Notes under the pieces: generated by a model
The model's database searches: none
Told to the model about the DNA's origin: nothing
What the model saw: only the letters and a program-made list of their open reading frames with translations
DNA from: Planctomycetota bacterium
Lineage (GTDB): Bacteria > Planctomycetota > PLA2 > JAEUHO01
DNA: 64,000 bases
Direction: 5' to 3'
NCBI GenBank assembly: GCA_029259775.1
Contig: JAJDEN010000008.1
Coordinates: forward strand, 367,615 to 431,614
Shown here: positions 49,083 through 57,794 of the stretch, in pieces
Position numbering within the stretch: position 1 is the first letter of the stretch
Layout of the letters: each line of letters starts with the position of its first letter
Translations under genes and position numbers: made by a program

Positions 49083-50260
49083 CAGCCCTGCGCTCCTTCC
49101 GCGGTACCGAGTGCGTTCTTGATGTCTGCATGCACGACGTGGCCGCCCTTCGTCATCCAGGTGCCGGCGATGATGTCGTCCTCTTGTTCGAGGTCGAACT
49201 CGTCCTTCCGCTCGCGGTCCTTCGACAGCATGTTCACGAGGAAGTTGAACATGTTCTTCGAGTACATCTGCGATGCGTGGAAGGGCAGTGTAGCGGGCAC
49301 GTTCGTCGGCCCCAGGATCGTGACCCCGTGCGCCACGACCTCTTCGTCGGGCTTCGTCAACTCGCAGTTGCCGCCGCGTTCCGCGGCGAGGTCCACGATG
49401 ACCGACCCCGGCGCCATGCCCTTGACCATCTCCTCGGTGACGAGGATCGGGGCCTTCTTGCCGGGCACGGCAGCGGTCGTGATGACGACGTCGCTTGCAG
49501 CGATCACCTTCGTCATCAGCTCGCGCTGACGGCGGTAGAACTCCTCGTCCATGGCGCGCGCGTAGCCACCTTCGCCGTCACCGCTCTCGAGTTCCATCTC
49601 GACGAACTTGCCGCCGAGGCTCTCGACCTCTTCCTTCACGGCTGTCCGGATGTCGTACGCGCTCACGATGGCGCCGAGGCGCTTCGCCGTCGCGATGGCC
49701 TGCAGGCCCGCGACGCCGGCGCCGATGATGAACACCTTCGCGGGGGCCACCGTGCCGGCGGCGGTCATGAACATCGGGAAGAACTTGGGCAGTCGCTCGG
49801 CGGCCCACAGGACCGCGCGGTAGCCCGCGACCAGCGCCATCGAGGAGAGGATGTCCATCGACTGGGCGCGCGTGGTGCGCGGGATCAGCTCGAGGCCGAA
49901 CGCGCTGACGTCCTTCTTCGCGAGGTCGGCGACGAGATCCGGCCGGCTGAGGGGGTCGGCCGCGCCGACGAGGATCTGGCCCTCGTGCAAGAGGTCGAGG
50001 TCCCAGCCGCAGCAATCCGGGTTGGCACCACAGAGCCTGACCTGGGCGATGATGTCCGCCCCGTCGAAGACCTCCTTGCGCGAGCCCAGGACCTTCGCAC
50101 CCTTGGCCTCGTAGGCGGCGTCGGCGTAGCCCGAGAGCACGCCGGCACCCGCTTCGAGCAGGACCTCGAAGCCCCGTTTGGCCAGCGGCCCGACGATATC
50201 GGGCACGAGCGCGACGCGGCGCTCCCCGGGAAAGGTCTCTTTGACGACACCGACCTTCAT
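49082..50260 (-). CDS. pntAa: NAD(P) transhydrogenase, soluble alpha-1 subunit
   Basis: A 392-residue NAD(H)-binding subunit homologous to alanine dehydrogenase. It opens MKVGVVKETFPGERRVALVP and contains VFIIGAGVAGLQAIATAKRL (Rossmann motif), VSAYDIRTAVKEEVESLGGK, TTAAVPGKKAPILVTEEMVK and GSVIVDLAAERGGNCELTKP, the last very conserved. The flexible C-terminus is charged. ATG 50260 follows AGGAGG, and the gene heads the pntAa-pntAb-pntB operon. Separation of the subunit from the membrane part is typical of many non-enteric bacteria. Confidence 0.95.
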   Translation of the reverse strand: MKVGVVKETFPGERRVALVPDIVGPLAKRGFEVLLEAGAGVLSGYADAAYEAKGAKVLGSRKEVFDGADIIAQVRLCGANPDCCGWDLDLLHEGQILVGAADPLSRPDLVADLAKKDVSAFGLELIPRTTRAQSMDILSSMALVAGYRAVLWAAERLPKFFPMFMTAAGTVAPAKVFIIGAGVAGLQAIATAKRLGAIVSAYDIRTAVKEEVESLGGKFVEMELESGDGEGGYARAMDEEFYRRQRELMTKVIAASDVVITTAAVPGKKAPILVTEEMVKGMAPGSVIVDLAAERGGNCELTKPDEEVVAHGVTILGPTNVPATLPFHASQMYSKNMFNFLVNMLSKDRERKDEFDLEQEDDIIAGTWMTKGGHVVHADIKNALGTAEGAQG

Positions 50261-50362
50261 CGCTTCACGCCTCCTGATCACGGAAGACCCGAGCCAACGG
50301 GGACACGGGTTCTACCTCCGAAGGCCCGCGGAGACGAGGGCGGGCGCTGCGCTCGGCCCGAG

Positions 50363-51103
50363 TCAGGGCCCTGCAGCGTCGTGCGCCGCCAGCCATGCCC
50401 GCACGGCGCCCGCGGCCGGATCGAGCAGATCGTGCGCTTCCTCCAGATCCACGGCATCCAGCGCCACCTTCGCGCGGCGCAGGTCTTCGATCAGCGCGTC
50501 TTCGTAGGCCGGCGGATAGGCGAGGTCGCCCGTGCCGGTCACCCAGAGGATGGGACGGCCGGCGAGTACCGCGAGGTCCGTCCGGCCGTGCGCCGGCACG
50601 CCCCCGGCGAGCCCGACGAGTCCCGCCACGGCGTTGGGGTTGTGGACGAAGAAGTCCATGGCGACGCCCACGCCCTGGCTGAAGCCGAGCAGCCATGTGC
50701 GGGCCGGGTCGATCTCCTGGCGCAACGCCGCCTGCTCGAGCGCGCGTCCGATCAGGTCGCGGTTGCGCGCCTCGGCATCGGGACGGCGCGGGTCCGCGAT
50801 CCAGCCGTAGTCGATGCGGCGGCCTGGCGTGTCCTTGCTGCGCCGCGGCCCGTAGAAGGCGGACGGCCCCTCCGGCGCCACGACGATCGTCCCCGCCGGC
50901 GCGACCGACACCGCGTAGTCGAGCATGCGCTGCGAAGGCTGACGGTAGCCGTGCACCGCGATGAGTACCGGAGCGGGCCCGTCGCGCGGCTCGGCCGGCA
51001 TGCGCAGCCGGAGGTAGCCCGTCGCTTGAATGGGGACGGCGATGCGCTCGTCATCTTCGGACGCCGCACGCGCGGACCCATCACCTGCGGACGTGTCGCT
51101 CAT
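50363..51103 (-). CDS. Alpha/beta hydrolase (carboxylesterase/phospholipase-like)
   Basis: A 246-residue hydrolase of the phospholipase/carboxylesterase group. The fold is recognisable from PVLIAVHGYRQPSQRMLDYA (oxyanion-hole HGY), TWLLGFSQGVGVAMDFFVHN (nucleophile elbow G-F-S-Q-G with the catalytic Ser), GRPILWVTGTGDLAYPP (acid) and LEEAHDLLDPAAGAVRAWLA (His). A probable catalytic triad is therefore present. No signal peptide is visible, so it should be cytoplasmic. Its substrate is unknown. ATG 51103 is the only reasonable start. It lies between pntAa and rpiB with 100-bp and 41-bp gaps on the same strand. Confidence 0.82.
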   Translation of the reverse strand: MSDTSAGDGSARAASEDDERIAVPIQATGYLRLRMPAEPRDGPAPVLIAVHGYRQPSQRMLDYAVSVAPAGTIVVAPEGPSAFYGPRRSKDTPGRRIDYGWIADPRRPDAEARNRDLIGRALEQAALRQEIDPARTWLLGFSQGVGVAMDFFVHNPNAVAGLVGLAGGVPAHGRTDLAVLAGRPILWVTGTGDLAYPPAYEDALIEDLRRAKVALDAVDLEEAHDLLDPAAGAVRAWLAAHDAAGP

Positions 51104-51144
51104 CGCGCCGGCTCCGTTCGGTGGCCTACCTAGGGGGTACCGAC

Positions 51145-51612
51145 CTACGACGTGACGGGGTCGTGCGACTCGAGCGCCATGATCTTGGCGACGCGGCCTG
51201 TGTGGCGACCCTCGTCGAACGGCGAGGCCAGGAAGACATCGACCATGCGCTGGATCGCGACAGCCGCGTGGACGCGCGCGCCCATGCACACGACGTTCGC
51301 GTCGTTGTGGCGGCGGCACATTTCGGCCGTGAAGGCGTCGTGCACGGTCGCGGCGCGGATGCCGTCGACCTTGTTGGCGGCCATGCAGATGCCCAAGCCC
51401 GTGCCGCAGATGAGCACGCCGCGCTCCGCCTTGCCCTCGACGACCGCGTTGCCGACGAGCGCGGCCTGGTCGGGGTAGTCCACGGACTCACCCTCCTTGC
51501 AGCCGAAGTCGATGACCTCGTGGCCTTCCCCGCGCAGGTGCTCGATCAGCGCGAAGCGCTCGGGGATGGCGGCGTGATCGGAGGCGACGGCGAGGGTGAA
51601 GGATCGGCTCAT
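51145..51612 (-). CDS. rpiB: Ribose 5-phosphate isomerase B
   Basis: A 155-residue RpiB/LacAB-type sugar isomerase interconverting ribose 5-phosphate and ribulose 5-phosphate in the pentose phosphate pathway. Key features are the N-terminal LAVASDHAAIPERFALIEHL (conserved SDHAG-type element), EVIDFGCKEGESVDYPDQA, GVLICGTGLGICMAANKVDG with the catalytic Cys, and RRHNDANVVCMGAR. Length is standard. ATG 51612 overlaps the tsaC-phosphatase stop codon, so these two genes are cotranscribed. Confidence 0.95.
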   Translation of the reverse strand: MSRSFTLAVASDHAAIPERFALIEHLRGEGHEVIDFGCKEGESVDYPDQAALVGNAVVEGKAERGVLICGTGLGICMAANKVDGIRAATVHDAFTAEMCRRHNDANVVCMGARVHAAVAIQRMVDVFLASPFDEGRHTGRVAKIMALESHDPVTS

Positions 51613-52700
51613 GGCACCAGGCTCCCGGCGATGAGGGCGGCGGCGGCGTTCAGGCGCTTGGCGAGGCGCTTGTACGTATCGAGGCTCTGGCCGGCGGGAT
51701 CGGCGATGTCGCCGCCCTCCGGGTCCAACAGCATGACCTCCCGGACGCGATGGGGGAAGAACGCGAGGATCTCCTCCCGCTGCGCCCGCTCCATGCAGAC
51801 GATCCGCGTCGCCTGGCTCAGCATCTCCTGCGTGAGCTTGCGCGAGCGGGATGCCTCGAGATCGATCGGCGGGTCGAACACGGCGCGCGCAACCTGACGG
51901 ATGCGGCGCGACGGGCGCTGCCCTTCGTCGGCCGCGAGCCCCGCACTGGAGATGTGGAATCCACGGTCTTCGAGCTCGGCCTCGGTGCAGCCCAGAGCCT
52001 GCGCGAGGCGGCGTTCGAGGATGGCGGCCGCGAGCGGCGAGCGGTCGGTGTTGCCCGTACAGACGAAGAGCACGTGCGCCCAATGCGGCTGGTTGATGCG
52101 CCACTCGGGAATCGCGCCTTCGCGCAGCACGCTGACGTCGTCGCCTTCGACCTTGACCACCGTGCTGGCCTCGCCCTTCTCGGCGGGGCCTCCGTCGATG
52201 ATGAGGTCGAGCTGGTCGGGGAACTGCGCCAGCACCTCGTCGGCGGTCGTGGCCGGGGGTTCCCCCGACAGGTTGGCGCTGGGCACGAGCAGCGGCACGC
52301 CGGCTGCTTCGACGAGGCCCTGAGCCAGCGGGTGCGTCGGGTAGCGGAAGCCGATGAGGCCCGCATCGGAGCCGTCGTCGTGGTGCGTCGGCAGCACGAT
52401 GGTCAGCGACCCGGGCCAGAACCGCTGCATGAGCTGCGCGGCCTTGGGCGGGATGTTGGGGCAACGCTCGCGGACCGGCTCCATGCCCGCGACCATCATG
52501 CTCATGGGCTTGCCGCGCGGACGACCCTTGAGCTCGTAGAGGCGCTCGACGGCTTCGGGCATCGTCGCGGCCACGGCGATGCCGTAGACCGTTTCCGTCG
52601 GGAATGCGACCAGACCGCCCTCGCGGAGGATGGTGGCAGCGCGTTCGAGCTCTTCACTCAAGGCGCCGCGGTCAAGGACGCGGAGGACTTCGGTTGCCAT
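51609..52700 (-). CDS. tsaC: Threonylcarbamoyl-AMP synthase fused to low-molecular-weight protein tyrosine phosphatase
   Basis: A 363-residue two-domain protein. Residues ~1-200 are a TsaC/Sua5 domain (REGGLVAFPTETVYGIAVAA; LYELKGRPRGKPMSMMVAGM; FWPGSLTIVLPTHHDDG; VPLLVPSANLSGEPPATTAD), which makes threonylcarbamoyl-AMP for tRNA t6A modification. Residues ~205-363 are an LMW-PTP domain: VLFVCTGNTDRSPLAAAILE holds the C-x5-R-S phosphate loop, and MLLDPEGGDIADPAGQSLDTYKR the general-acid Asp region. Both sets of key residues look intact. Such fusions are uncommon. ATG 52700 was chosen; the kinase gene on the other strand begins 81 bp away. Confidence 0.9.
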   Translation of the reverse strand: MATEVLRVLDRGALSEELERAATILREGGLVAFPTETVYGIAVAATMPEAVERLYELKGRPRGKPMSMMVAGMEPVRERCPNIPPKAAQLMQRFWPGSLTIVLPTHHDDGSDAGLIGFRYPTHPLAQGLVEAAGVPLLVPSANLSGEPPATTADEVLAQFPDQLDLIIDGGPAEKGEASTVVKVEGDDVSVLREGAIPEWRINQPHWAHVLFVCTGNTDRSPLAAAILERRLAQALGCTEAELEDRGFHISSAGLAADEGQRPSRRIRQVARAVFDPPIDLEASRSRKLTQEMLSQATRIVCMERAQREEILAFFPHRVREVMLLDPEGGDIADPAGQSLDTYKRLAKRLNAAAALIAGSLVP

Positions 52701-52781
52701 GTGCGCGGCAGGATACCGGCGCTCTCCCCCTGGCCTTGGAATGCCCCAGGCGAAGCGCCCCGCAGCGGTACCCTGTGCGCC

Positions 52782-53543
52782 ATGACAGATGCCGTGCACC
52801 GCACCCCGACCGCGAAAGGGCTCGAGTTCCTCGGTGCCGTCGCGGGCGGTCTCGTGCACGAGATCCGCAATCCGCTCTCCACGATGAACGTGACCCTGCA
52901 GCTGCTCCAGGAGGACTGGCCGGAGGACGCGGAAGACGCGCGCGGCCAGCGCGCGGCTCGGCGCCTCAAGGCCCTGCTGGGGGAGGTGAGCCGGCTCGAG
53001 GACATCCTGGATGACTTCCTGCGCTACGCGGGCATCCGGCGCCTCAATCTCAGCCGCGTGGACCTCAACCGCGTGCTGGAGGAGGTGACAGCGTTCGTGC
53101 TGCCCGAATGCACGCGCGCGGGCGTGGACCTGGCGTTCTACCCCGATCGCGCGCTGCCGATCATGCGCATCGATGAGAGGCTGCTGAAGCAGGCGATCCT
53201 CAACCTGATCCTCAACGCGCTGCAGGCGATGGAGCGCACCGAGGGCCGTGGGGGGGCCGACGCCGACGCCGTCGAGGCACAGCTGATCGTCCGCACCCGG
53301 CTCGATGGCGACCTGGCCCGGGTGGATGTCATCGATACCGGCCCGGGCATCCCCGAGGAGATTCGCGACAAGGTCTGGGAGGTCTACTACAGCCGCAAGA
53401 AGACAGGCAGCGGCTTGGGGCTGCCGACGGCACGGCGCATCGCCGAGGAGCACGGCGGCGATCTGACGTTCGAGAGCGACGTCGGCAAGGGCACGGACTT
53501 CATCCTGCGGTTGCCGCTCGCCGGCCCACCGGGCGAGTCCTGA
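52782..53543 (+). CDS. NtrB-like cytoplasmic sensor histidine kinase
   Basis: A 253-residue soluble histidine kinase with no membrane helix. It contains the dimerisation/phosphoacceptor segment GLVHEIRNPLSTMNVTLQLL (His in the H-box), and a full ATPase domain: LLKQAILNLILNALQAMERT (N-box), VDVIDTGPGIPEEIRDKVWE (G1), KKTGSGLGLPTARRIAEEHG (G2). The layout is that of NtrB-type kinases that partner with sigma-54 activators, and one such activator is encoded 4.3 kb downstream at 57825; pairing is inferred only. The short N-terminus has no evident sensor domain. It shares a TGATG overlap with the next gene. Confidence 0.88.
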   Translation: MTDAVHRTPTAKGLEFLGAVAGGLVHEIRNPLSTMNVTLQLLQEDWPEDAEDARGQRAARRLKALLGEVSRLEDILDDFLRYAGIRRLNLSRVDLNRVLEEVTAFVLPECTRAGVDLAFYPDRALPIMRIDERLLKQAILNLILNALQAMERTEGRGGADADAVEAQLIVRTRLDGDLARVDVIDTGPGIPEEIRDKVWEVYYSRKKTGSGLGLPTARRIAEEHGGDLTFESDVGKGTDFILRLPLAGPPGES

Positions 53544-53929
53544 TGAAGCCTGCGCCCCTCAAGGTCGACATCCTGGGACTGAACCTGGTGGTCCGCGGGA
53601 CCCAGGCGGAGGGCTACCGTGCGCGCGGCGTGTTTCGCGGCGGAGGCGCCGAGCTCGCCTTCAAGACGCTGATCGACATCTCCGCGGACGAGATGCAGCT
53701 GCTGCTCGGCCAGATCGAGCACCAGTACGGGGACTTCTCGAAAGAGGTCCATTGGTCCACCGCGGACGGCATGGTGGACCTCCGCTGGCAGATCGACGAG
53801 CGCGGCCACCTGAGCGGCCGCATGCGGCTTGCCGACAACACCCGCTGGACCTTCGAAACGGAGCTCGAGGCCGACCAGAGCTATCTGCCCAAGATGGCCT
53901 TGGGACTAAGGCTCCTGCTGCGGGAGTAG
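53543..53929 (+). CDS. Conserved-looking small protein, unknown
   Basis: A 128-residue protein whose ATG overlaps the histidine kinase stop codon (TGATG), so translation is coupled and a role with the kinase is possible. It looks like a single beta-sandwich domain: VDILGLNLVVRGTQAEGYRA, FKTLIDISADEMQLLLGQIE (helix), VHWSTADGMVDLRWQIDERG, then HLSGRMRLADNTRWTFETEL. The pattern is compatible with a small sensor or ligand-binding domain. It has no signal peptide or membrane segment. I do not recognise a family. Confidence 0.55.
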   Translation: MKPAPLKVDILGLNLVVRGTQAEGYRARGVFRGGGAELAFKTLIDISADEMQLLLGQIEHQYGDFSKEVHWSTADGMVDLRWQIDERGHLSGRMRLADNTRWTFETELEADQSYLPKMALGLRLLLRE

Positions 53930-53979
53930 CCCCCAGCGCCCGACGACCGTCCTCTAGACTCAAGCCCCCTGGAGGCCCC

Positions 53980-55320
53980 ATGCGCACCCTGCTGCCCATC
54001 CCGCTCGCCCTGGCCATCGTCACCGTGGCGCTGGGGGTGCACCCGGCGCTGGCCGACGACGCCAAGCCCGCACCGAAAGCGGAGGATGCCGTCGTCGGCA
54101 CGTGGTTCATCGAGACCGAGGCCTTCGGAGGGACGCATTCGTCGACGATGGTGATCGTGCGCGCCGAGGACGGCTCGCTGAAGGGCACCTACCGGGACGC
54201 GGGCCGTGACCCCATCTCGCTGCGAGACCTGGCGTTTGAAGATGGCAAGCTCCGCTTCCAGCGCAGCGCGGGTCGGCGCACCATCGGCTTCGAGGGCACG
54301 ATCAAGGATGGCGTGCTGAAGGGCAAGCACCAGGGGCGTGGGATGGTCTTCCCGGCGAGCGGTGTGCGCGGCAGGAAGGCCTTGGACAAGCTGATGGCCG
54401 AGCGGCGCAAGGCGAACGAGCGCGGCACCGATCTCGAGGCGGACTACGACAAGTTCTCGCGGCGTGTGGTGAAGCGCGACGCGTTCCCCGTGCTGACGAA
54501 TCCGAAGATGGTCGCAGCGAAAGACGCCGCCGAGATTCGTGATCGCGAGCCTGTGCTCGGAGTGACGATCGGCGACGAGGCGCGCGCGTACCCGATCTCG
54601 ATCATGGGCGTGCACGAACTGGTGAACGACACGATGGGGGGCGTCGCCTACGCGGCGTCCTGGTGAGTGCTGTGTCAGACGGCCATCGTGCATGGCCGCA
54701 AGATCGGTGAGACGACCTACGAGTTCGGGCACGAGGGCATCCTCTACCGCCACTCCTTCATCATGTACGACAAGGCGACGGAGTCGCTCTGGGTGCACAC
54801 GACGGGCGAGGCCGTGAAGGGCACGTGCAAGGGCCAGGTGCTGCCGTTCCTGCCGAGCACCGTCACGTCGTGGGGCACCTGGAAGAAGCTCCATCCCAAG
54901 ACCACCGTGCTGACCGGCAAGCGCGCCAACAGCTTCATGGGCAAGTTCGGCTTCGAGCAGCGGCCGCAGCGCTACGGCTTCTCGCTCGGTCAGGGCACCA
55001 AGCCCAAGCTCTACCCGTTCCCGCTGCTCATGAAGAAGGGCGTGGTGAACGACGAGTTCGAGGGCCGCAAGGTGGTCGTGTTCTTCGACGCCGACACCAA
55101 CACCGCGCGCGCCTTCGAGCGGGGCAAGCACACGTTCGCCTTCCACAAGGCGAAGGTCACCGATGAGAAGGGTCGGCCGTGGGACATGCTCCGCGGTCTG
55201 CTCGAGCAGGCGGCGGAGGGCGAAGGCGCGGAGCGCCTGACGCCTCTGCCGGGCACGACCTGGCTGATCGAGCGGTGGCAGGGCTTCCACCCTCGCGCAC
55301 CGGTGTACAAGCTGCCGTAG
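53980..55320 (+). CDS. DUF3179 protein, probable selenoprotein (UGA read as selenocysteine)
   Basis: One frame of 446 residues if TGA 54664-54666 is decoded. It has a signal peptide (MRTLLPIPLALAIVTVALGV), a lipocalin-like beta region (~40-150), then a DUF3179 domain (~180-446). In DUF3179 the stretch after HEIVND.GG reads V-T-Y-C-P-L-C; here it reads A-A-S-W-[UGA]-V-L-C, so the codon falls at the first Cys of the CxxC pair. The family pattern continues undisturbed afterwards (QTAIVHGRKIG, FGHEGILYRHSFIMYDKATE, SLWVHTTGEAVKG). A stem-loop starting 14 nt after the UGA fits a bacterial SECIS. GGAGG precedes ATG 53980. A pseudogene is the alternative, but nothing else is damaged. The protein should act in the periplasm, with a redox role inferred from the UxxC motif. 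Confidence 0.85.
54680..54698 (+). promoter_or_regulatory. Probable bacterial SECIS element
   Basis: A perfect 7-bp stem (CGGCCAT 54680-54686 with ATGGCCG 54692-54698) with the 5-nt loop CGTGC. The loop starts 20 nt after the UGA at 54664-54666, within the 16-37 nt range of bacterial SECIS elements, and has G at loop position 2, as the SelB-binding consensus requires. Confidence 0.75.
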
Positions 55321-55629
55321 GGGCGATCCTTGTGGGCGCCCCCACACGGCAGGTGGGCACTTTGACTTTGCCTATGACCTCCACGTCCCCTGGCTTGCCA
55401 GATGCACGTCCACACGGACCCGGACCGCGCCTGAGCCGGCGGCAGGCAGAGTCAAAGGCAACGTGAGGAGAGCCCCGGGCGACCCCAAGGGTCACCCCTA
55501 CATCGCAACCACGCCGTCGAACGGTCAGGGGCGTGTCAGGCCAGCCTGCGGGTGTAGGTACTTACCTCAAACCCACAGATCCGGCCCCGGGGGTTGCGCC
55601 GTGAGCCCGCTTCGTGGGAATTGGGGGGC
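55321..55629. other. Intergenic with imperfect inverted repeat and REP relic
   Basis: About 310 bp. GGGGCGATCCTTGTGGGCGCC directly follows the DUF3179 stop codon and is a degenerate copy of the GGGGCGACC..TTGTGG..CGCC repeat; GGGCGACCCCAAGGGTCACCCC near 55480 is another. An inverted pair (CTTTGACTTTGCC 55360-55372 with GGCAGAGTCAAAG 55445-55457, one mismatch) surrounds 72 nt and could be a structured RNA or small mobile-element remnant. No gene is supported. Confidence 0.5.
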
Positions 55630-56253
55630 ATGGCTGATGAGTGGAAAGCGAGCGCGCAGCGGGGGGTATCCCTCTGGATTCAACGGCGCCCTGGCGCCGC
55701 GCTCTTTGTCGTCGCCATGTTTAGCGTGATCCTCGGCGTCTACCTCGCGGCGTATGAGGATGTGAAGCCTCTGGCCTCGACGCTGATAGCGCTCTGCGTC
55801 CTAGGCATCCTCACCACCGTCATCTGCACGTACCCGCGCCCCGGAAGGCAACCTCGGGCCGGGGCGCCCGTCTTGACGCCAGAGTCGCGGCGGGAGAGGC
55901 GCGACAGAGTCCTCAAGATCCTTCAGGGCCTCTCGTATGAAGGATTCTGTATGACGTGGGACTCAGAGAAGGGTGAGTTCAAGAACGACGACCAAGTTGA
56001 CGTTCGATCTCTGCGAATGTGGCGCGTCCAGGTCCAGCTGGCTATCGACACCCTGGTGGTCGGGACGCCGACGGCAGAGTGGGGGCGCGTGCTGAGGCGA
56101 CTGGAGACCTTCTCGACAAGCTCTGAGTCCAGCAAGGCGCTCTGGATCTCATTCATGCTCAACGTGGTCGTCGCGGGGAAGTTGGGGCCCTACGATGTGC
56201 GGAAGGCGTGGGGCGGTGTCTGGCCTCCCGATCAGGGCGCTGACTCTGCGTAG
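55630..56253 (+). CDS. Membrane protein of unknown function
   Basis: A 207-residue protein starting at ATG 55630 after TTGGGGGGC. Two membrane helices at ~25-70 (ALFVVAMFSVILGVYLAAYE; ASTLIALCVLGILTTVICTY) are followed by a cytoplasmic part of ~130 residues rich in Arg, Trp and Ser (RRERRDRVLKILQGLSYEGF; MWRVQVQLAIDTLVVGTPTA). I recognise no family. The neighbours (a transposase, a repeat relic) and its isolated position suggest that this ~2.5-kb segment (55.3-57.8 kb) is accessory. The last 22 bp overlap the end of the convergent transposase gene. Confidence 0.5.
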   Translation: MADEWKASAQRGVSLWIQRRPGAALFVVAMFSVILGVYLAAYEDVKPLASTLIALCVLGILTTVICTYPRPGRQPRAGAPVLTPESRRERRDRVLKILQGLSYEGFCMTWDSEKGEFKNDDQVDVRSLRMWRVQVQLAIDTLVVGTPTAEWGRVLRRLETFSTSSESSKALWISFMLNVVVAGKLGPYDVRKAWGGVWPPDQGADSA

Positions 56254-57203
56254 CGGAGCCTCTTGCCGACGCTCGCCTTGACGGCCTTCTGCAATCGCTC
56301 GCTGTCGCGGATATCGCGCGTGTTCCAGCGGAACTGGAACTCAGCGAGGTAGCGGTGCAAGTGGTGCTTGCTGACGCTGTGGAAGATGCCATGTAGGCCG
56401 CGCTTGAGCAGAGCGAACACCGACTCTGCTGTGTTGCTGTGGACGGGGCCGCGCGCGTACTCGTAGGCCGAGTGGTTGGTGCTGTAGTGCCCGCCAGAGA
56501 AGTGCTTGCCGACAGACTTGTAGCTCGGGTGTTCGTCGGTGCAGAGGACGGAGCGCGGGTCGGTGCGCTCATACAGCACCTTGCCTAGATGCCTGGCGGT
56601 CACGCGCGGGATGCGCTGTAGGTGGACGTTGCCGCCCCGCTCTACGACGGCCATCACGGGGACCTTGGTGGACTGGCGGGGGTTGCGCTTGGTGCCCTTG
56701 TGGCGCGGCTTGCCGCCGACGAAGGTTTCGTCCGCCTCGACGGCCATCTTGAATCCGCCCAGGGGCTTGGTGTTGTCGTCGGCCAGCGCCCAACGGATGC
56801 GGTGGAGCATGAAGAGGGCCGACTTGTGCGTGATGCCCGTCTGCCGCCGGATCTCCAGCGCGCTCACGCCCTTCTTGGAGCTACACACGCGCCAGAAGCC
56901 GAGGACCCAATGGCGAAGCGGGATGCGGCTGTCCTCCATGACCGTGTCGGCGCGCACGGTGTAGTGCTTGGAGCAGTCCCGGCAGCGCCAGAGGAAGCGC
57001 GCGTTGCGCGAGCCATCCCGGCCGCTCATCTGATAGACGTTCACGGAGCCGCAGCGAGCGCAGTACGGGTTCGTGTCCCACCCACGCATGGCCTCCAAGA
57101 ACTCGACGGCGTGCGGCTCGCTGGCACAGGCCAGCGGGATCTCTGTGACCGCCGGGTCGTCCTTGAGGCTGAGGTCACGGTGCGGGTTCTTCTTGCTTGC
57201 CAT
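56232..57203 (-). CDS. IS1595-family (ISXO2-like) transposase
   Basis: A 323-residue transposase. The N-terminal zinc ribbon is intact (CARCGS...WRCRDC) followed by YTVRADTVMEDSRIPLRHWV. The DDE-type catalytic core has MAVEADETFVGGKPRHKGTK, RSVLCTDEHPSYKSVGKHFS and GPVHSNTAESVFALLKRGLH, the arrangement of IS1595 transposases. ATG 57203 follows AGGGGGC. No obvious terminal inverted repeats or target duplications flank it, and its 3' end overlaps the neighbouring gene, so it may be a solitary or old copy rather than a complete insertion sequence. The gene itself looks undamaged. Confidence 0.9.
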   Translation of the reverse strand: MASKKNPHRDLSLKDDPAVTEIPLACASEPHAVEFLEAMRGWDTNPYCARCGSVNVYQMSGRDGSRNARFLWRCRDCSKHYTVRADTVMEDSRIPLRHWVLGFWRVCSSKKGVSALEIRRQTGITHKSALFMLHRIRWALADDNTKPLGGFKMAVEADETFVGGKPRHKGTKRNPRQSTKVPVMAVVERGGNVHLQRIPRVTARHLGKVLYERTDPRSVLCTDEHPSYKSVGKHFSGGHYSTNHSAYEYARGPVHSNTAESVFALLKRGLHGIFHSVSKHHLHRYLAEFQFRWNTRDIRDSERLQKAVKASVGKRLRYAESAP

Positions 57204-57290
57204 GCCCCCTATGATGCATGGTTCCGATACTTGAGTCAAGGGAAATAACTCCCCTTGGCCGGGGGGATCTCGGCTAGACTTGCTCATCTG

Positions 57291-57455
57291 ATGGCCCAGA
57301 AGAAGAAGCCCCCCAAGAAGCCTGCCCACAGGCCCGCCGAGACGTTCAAGAGCGACCTACCGTTCGAGGACGCCATCAGGAAGGCCCTGGGCAAGAAGAG
57401 GCCCGAGGGGGGCTGGCCGAAGCCTACGAAGTCGGACGAGTCCAGCGACGAGTAA
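57291..57455 (+). CDS. Small basic protein
   Basis: A 54-residue protein divergent from the transposase, starting at ATG 57291. The first part is Lys/Pro-rich (AQKKKPPKKPAHRPAETFKS), the middle LPFEDAIRKALGKKRPEGGW forms a short amphipathic helix, and the end is acidic. Short accessory proteins with a DLPFEDALRKAL-type helix accompany mobile-element regions; their function is not known to me. A strong terminator lies ~120 bp downstream. The upstream GGGGGG element is poorly placed (about 28 nt away), so expression is uncertain. Confidence 0.45.
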   Translation: MAQKKKPPKKPAHRPAETFKSDLPFEDAIRKALGKKRPEGGWPKPTKSDESSDE

Positions 57456-57573
57456 GTCGCGCGCAGCCTGGACGATGGATCCACGGGCACGACCAGCAAC
57501 ACCGACCTTGCGGCCCGGTCTGATCCTGATAGTTTGAGAGGCGCATTAGATGGTCCTTTCGGGGTCCAGAGTT

Positions 57574-57606
57574 GAGCCCGGTGACAGCCGGGCTCTTCTC
57601 ATTTTT
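57574..57606 (+). terminator. Intrinsic terminator
   Basis: GAGCCCGG (57574-57581) pairs with CCGGGCTC (57588-57595), loop TGACAG, followed by TTCTCATTTTT: a classic rho-independent terminator for plus-strand transcription. Confidence 0.85.
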
Positions 57607-57794
57607 GGCGTACTGGGGAACTTTCGCTGAGCGGTGTCCCATACTGAGACTCGTACAGCAAGTTGCTGTTGTAACGCCTGCCTGAATGGCTCCCTAATTG
57701 AATTAATTCGCCTCTGCGGTCCACGGGGCCAGCGGCCCTGACGCTTTGACGTATCTACCTACTCCCGCCAGCCTGTCACGCCCAGGTTGCCAAT

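Noticed and set aside
54667..55320. DUF3179 C-terminal half as a separate gene starting at GTG 54667
   Set aside because: The GTG directly follows the UGA, there is no ribosome-binding site, and the family domain is continuous across the codon with a SECIS-like hairpin. One selenoprotein gene is more likely.
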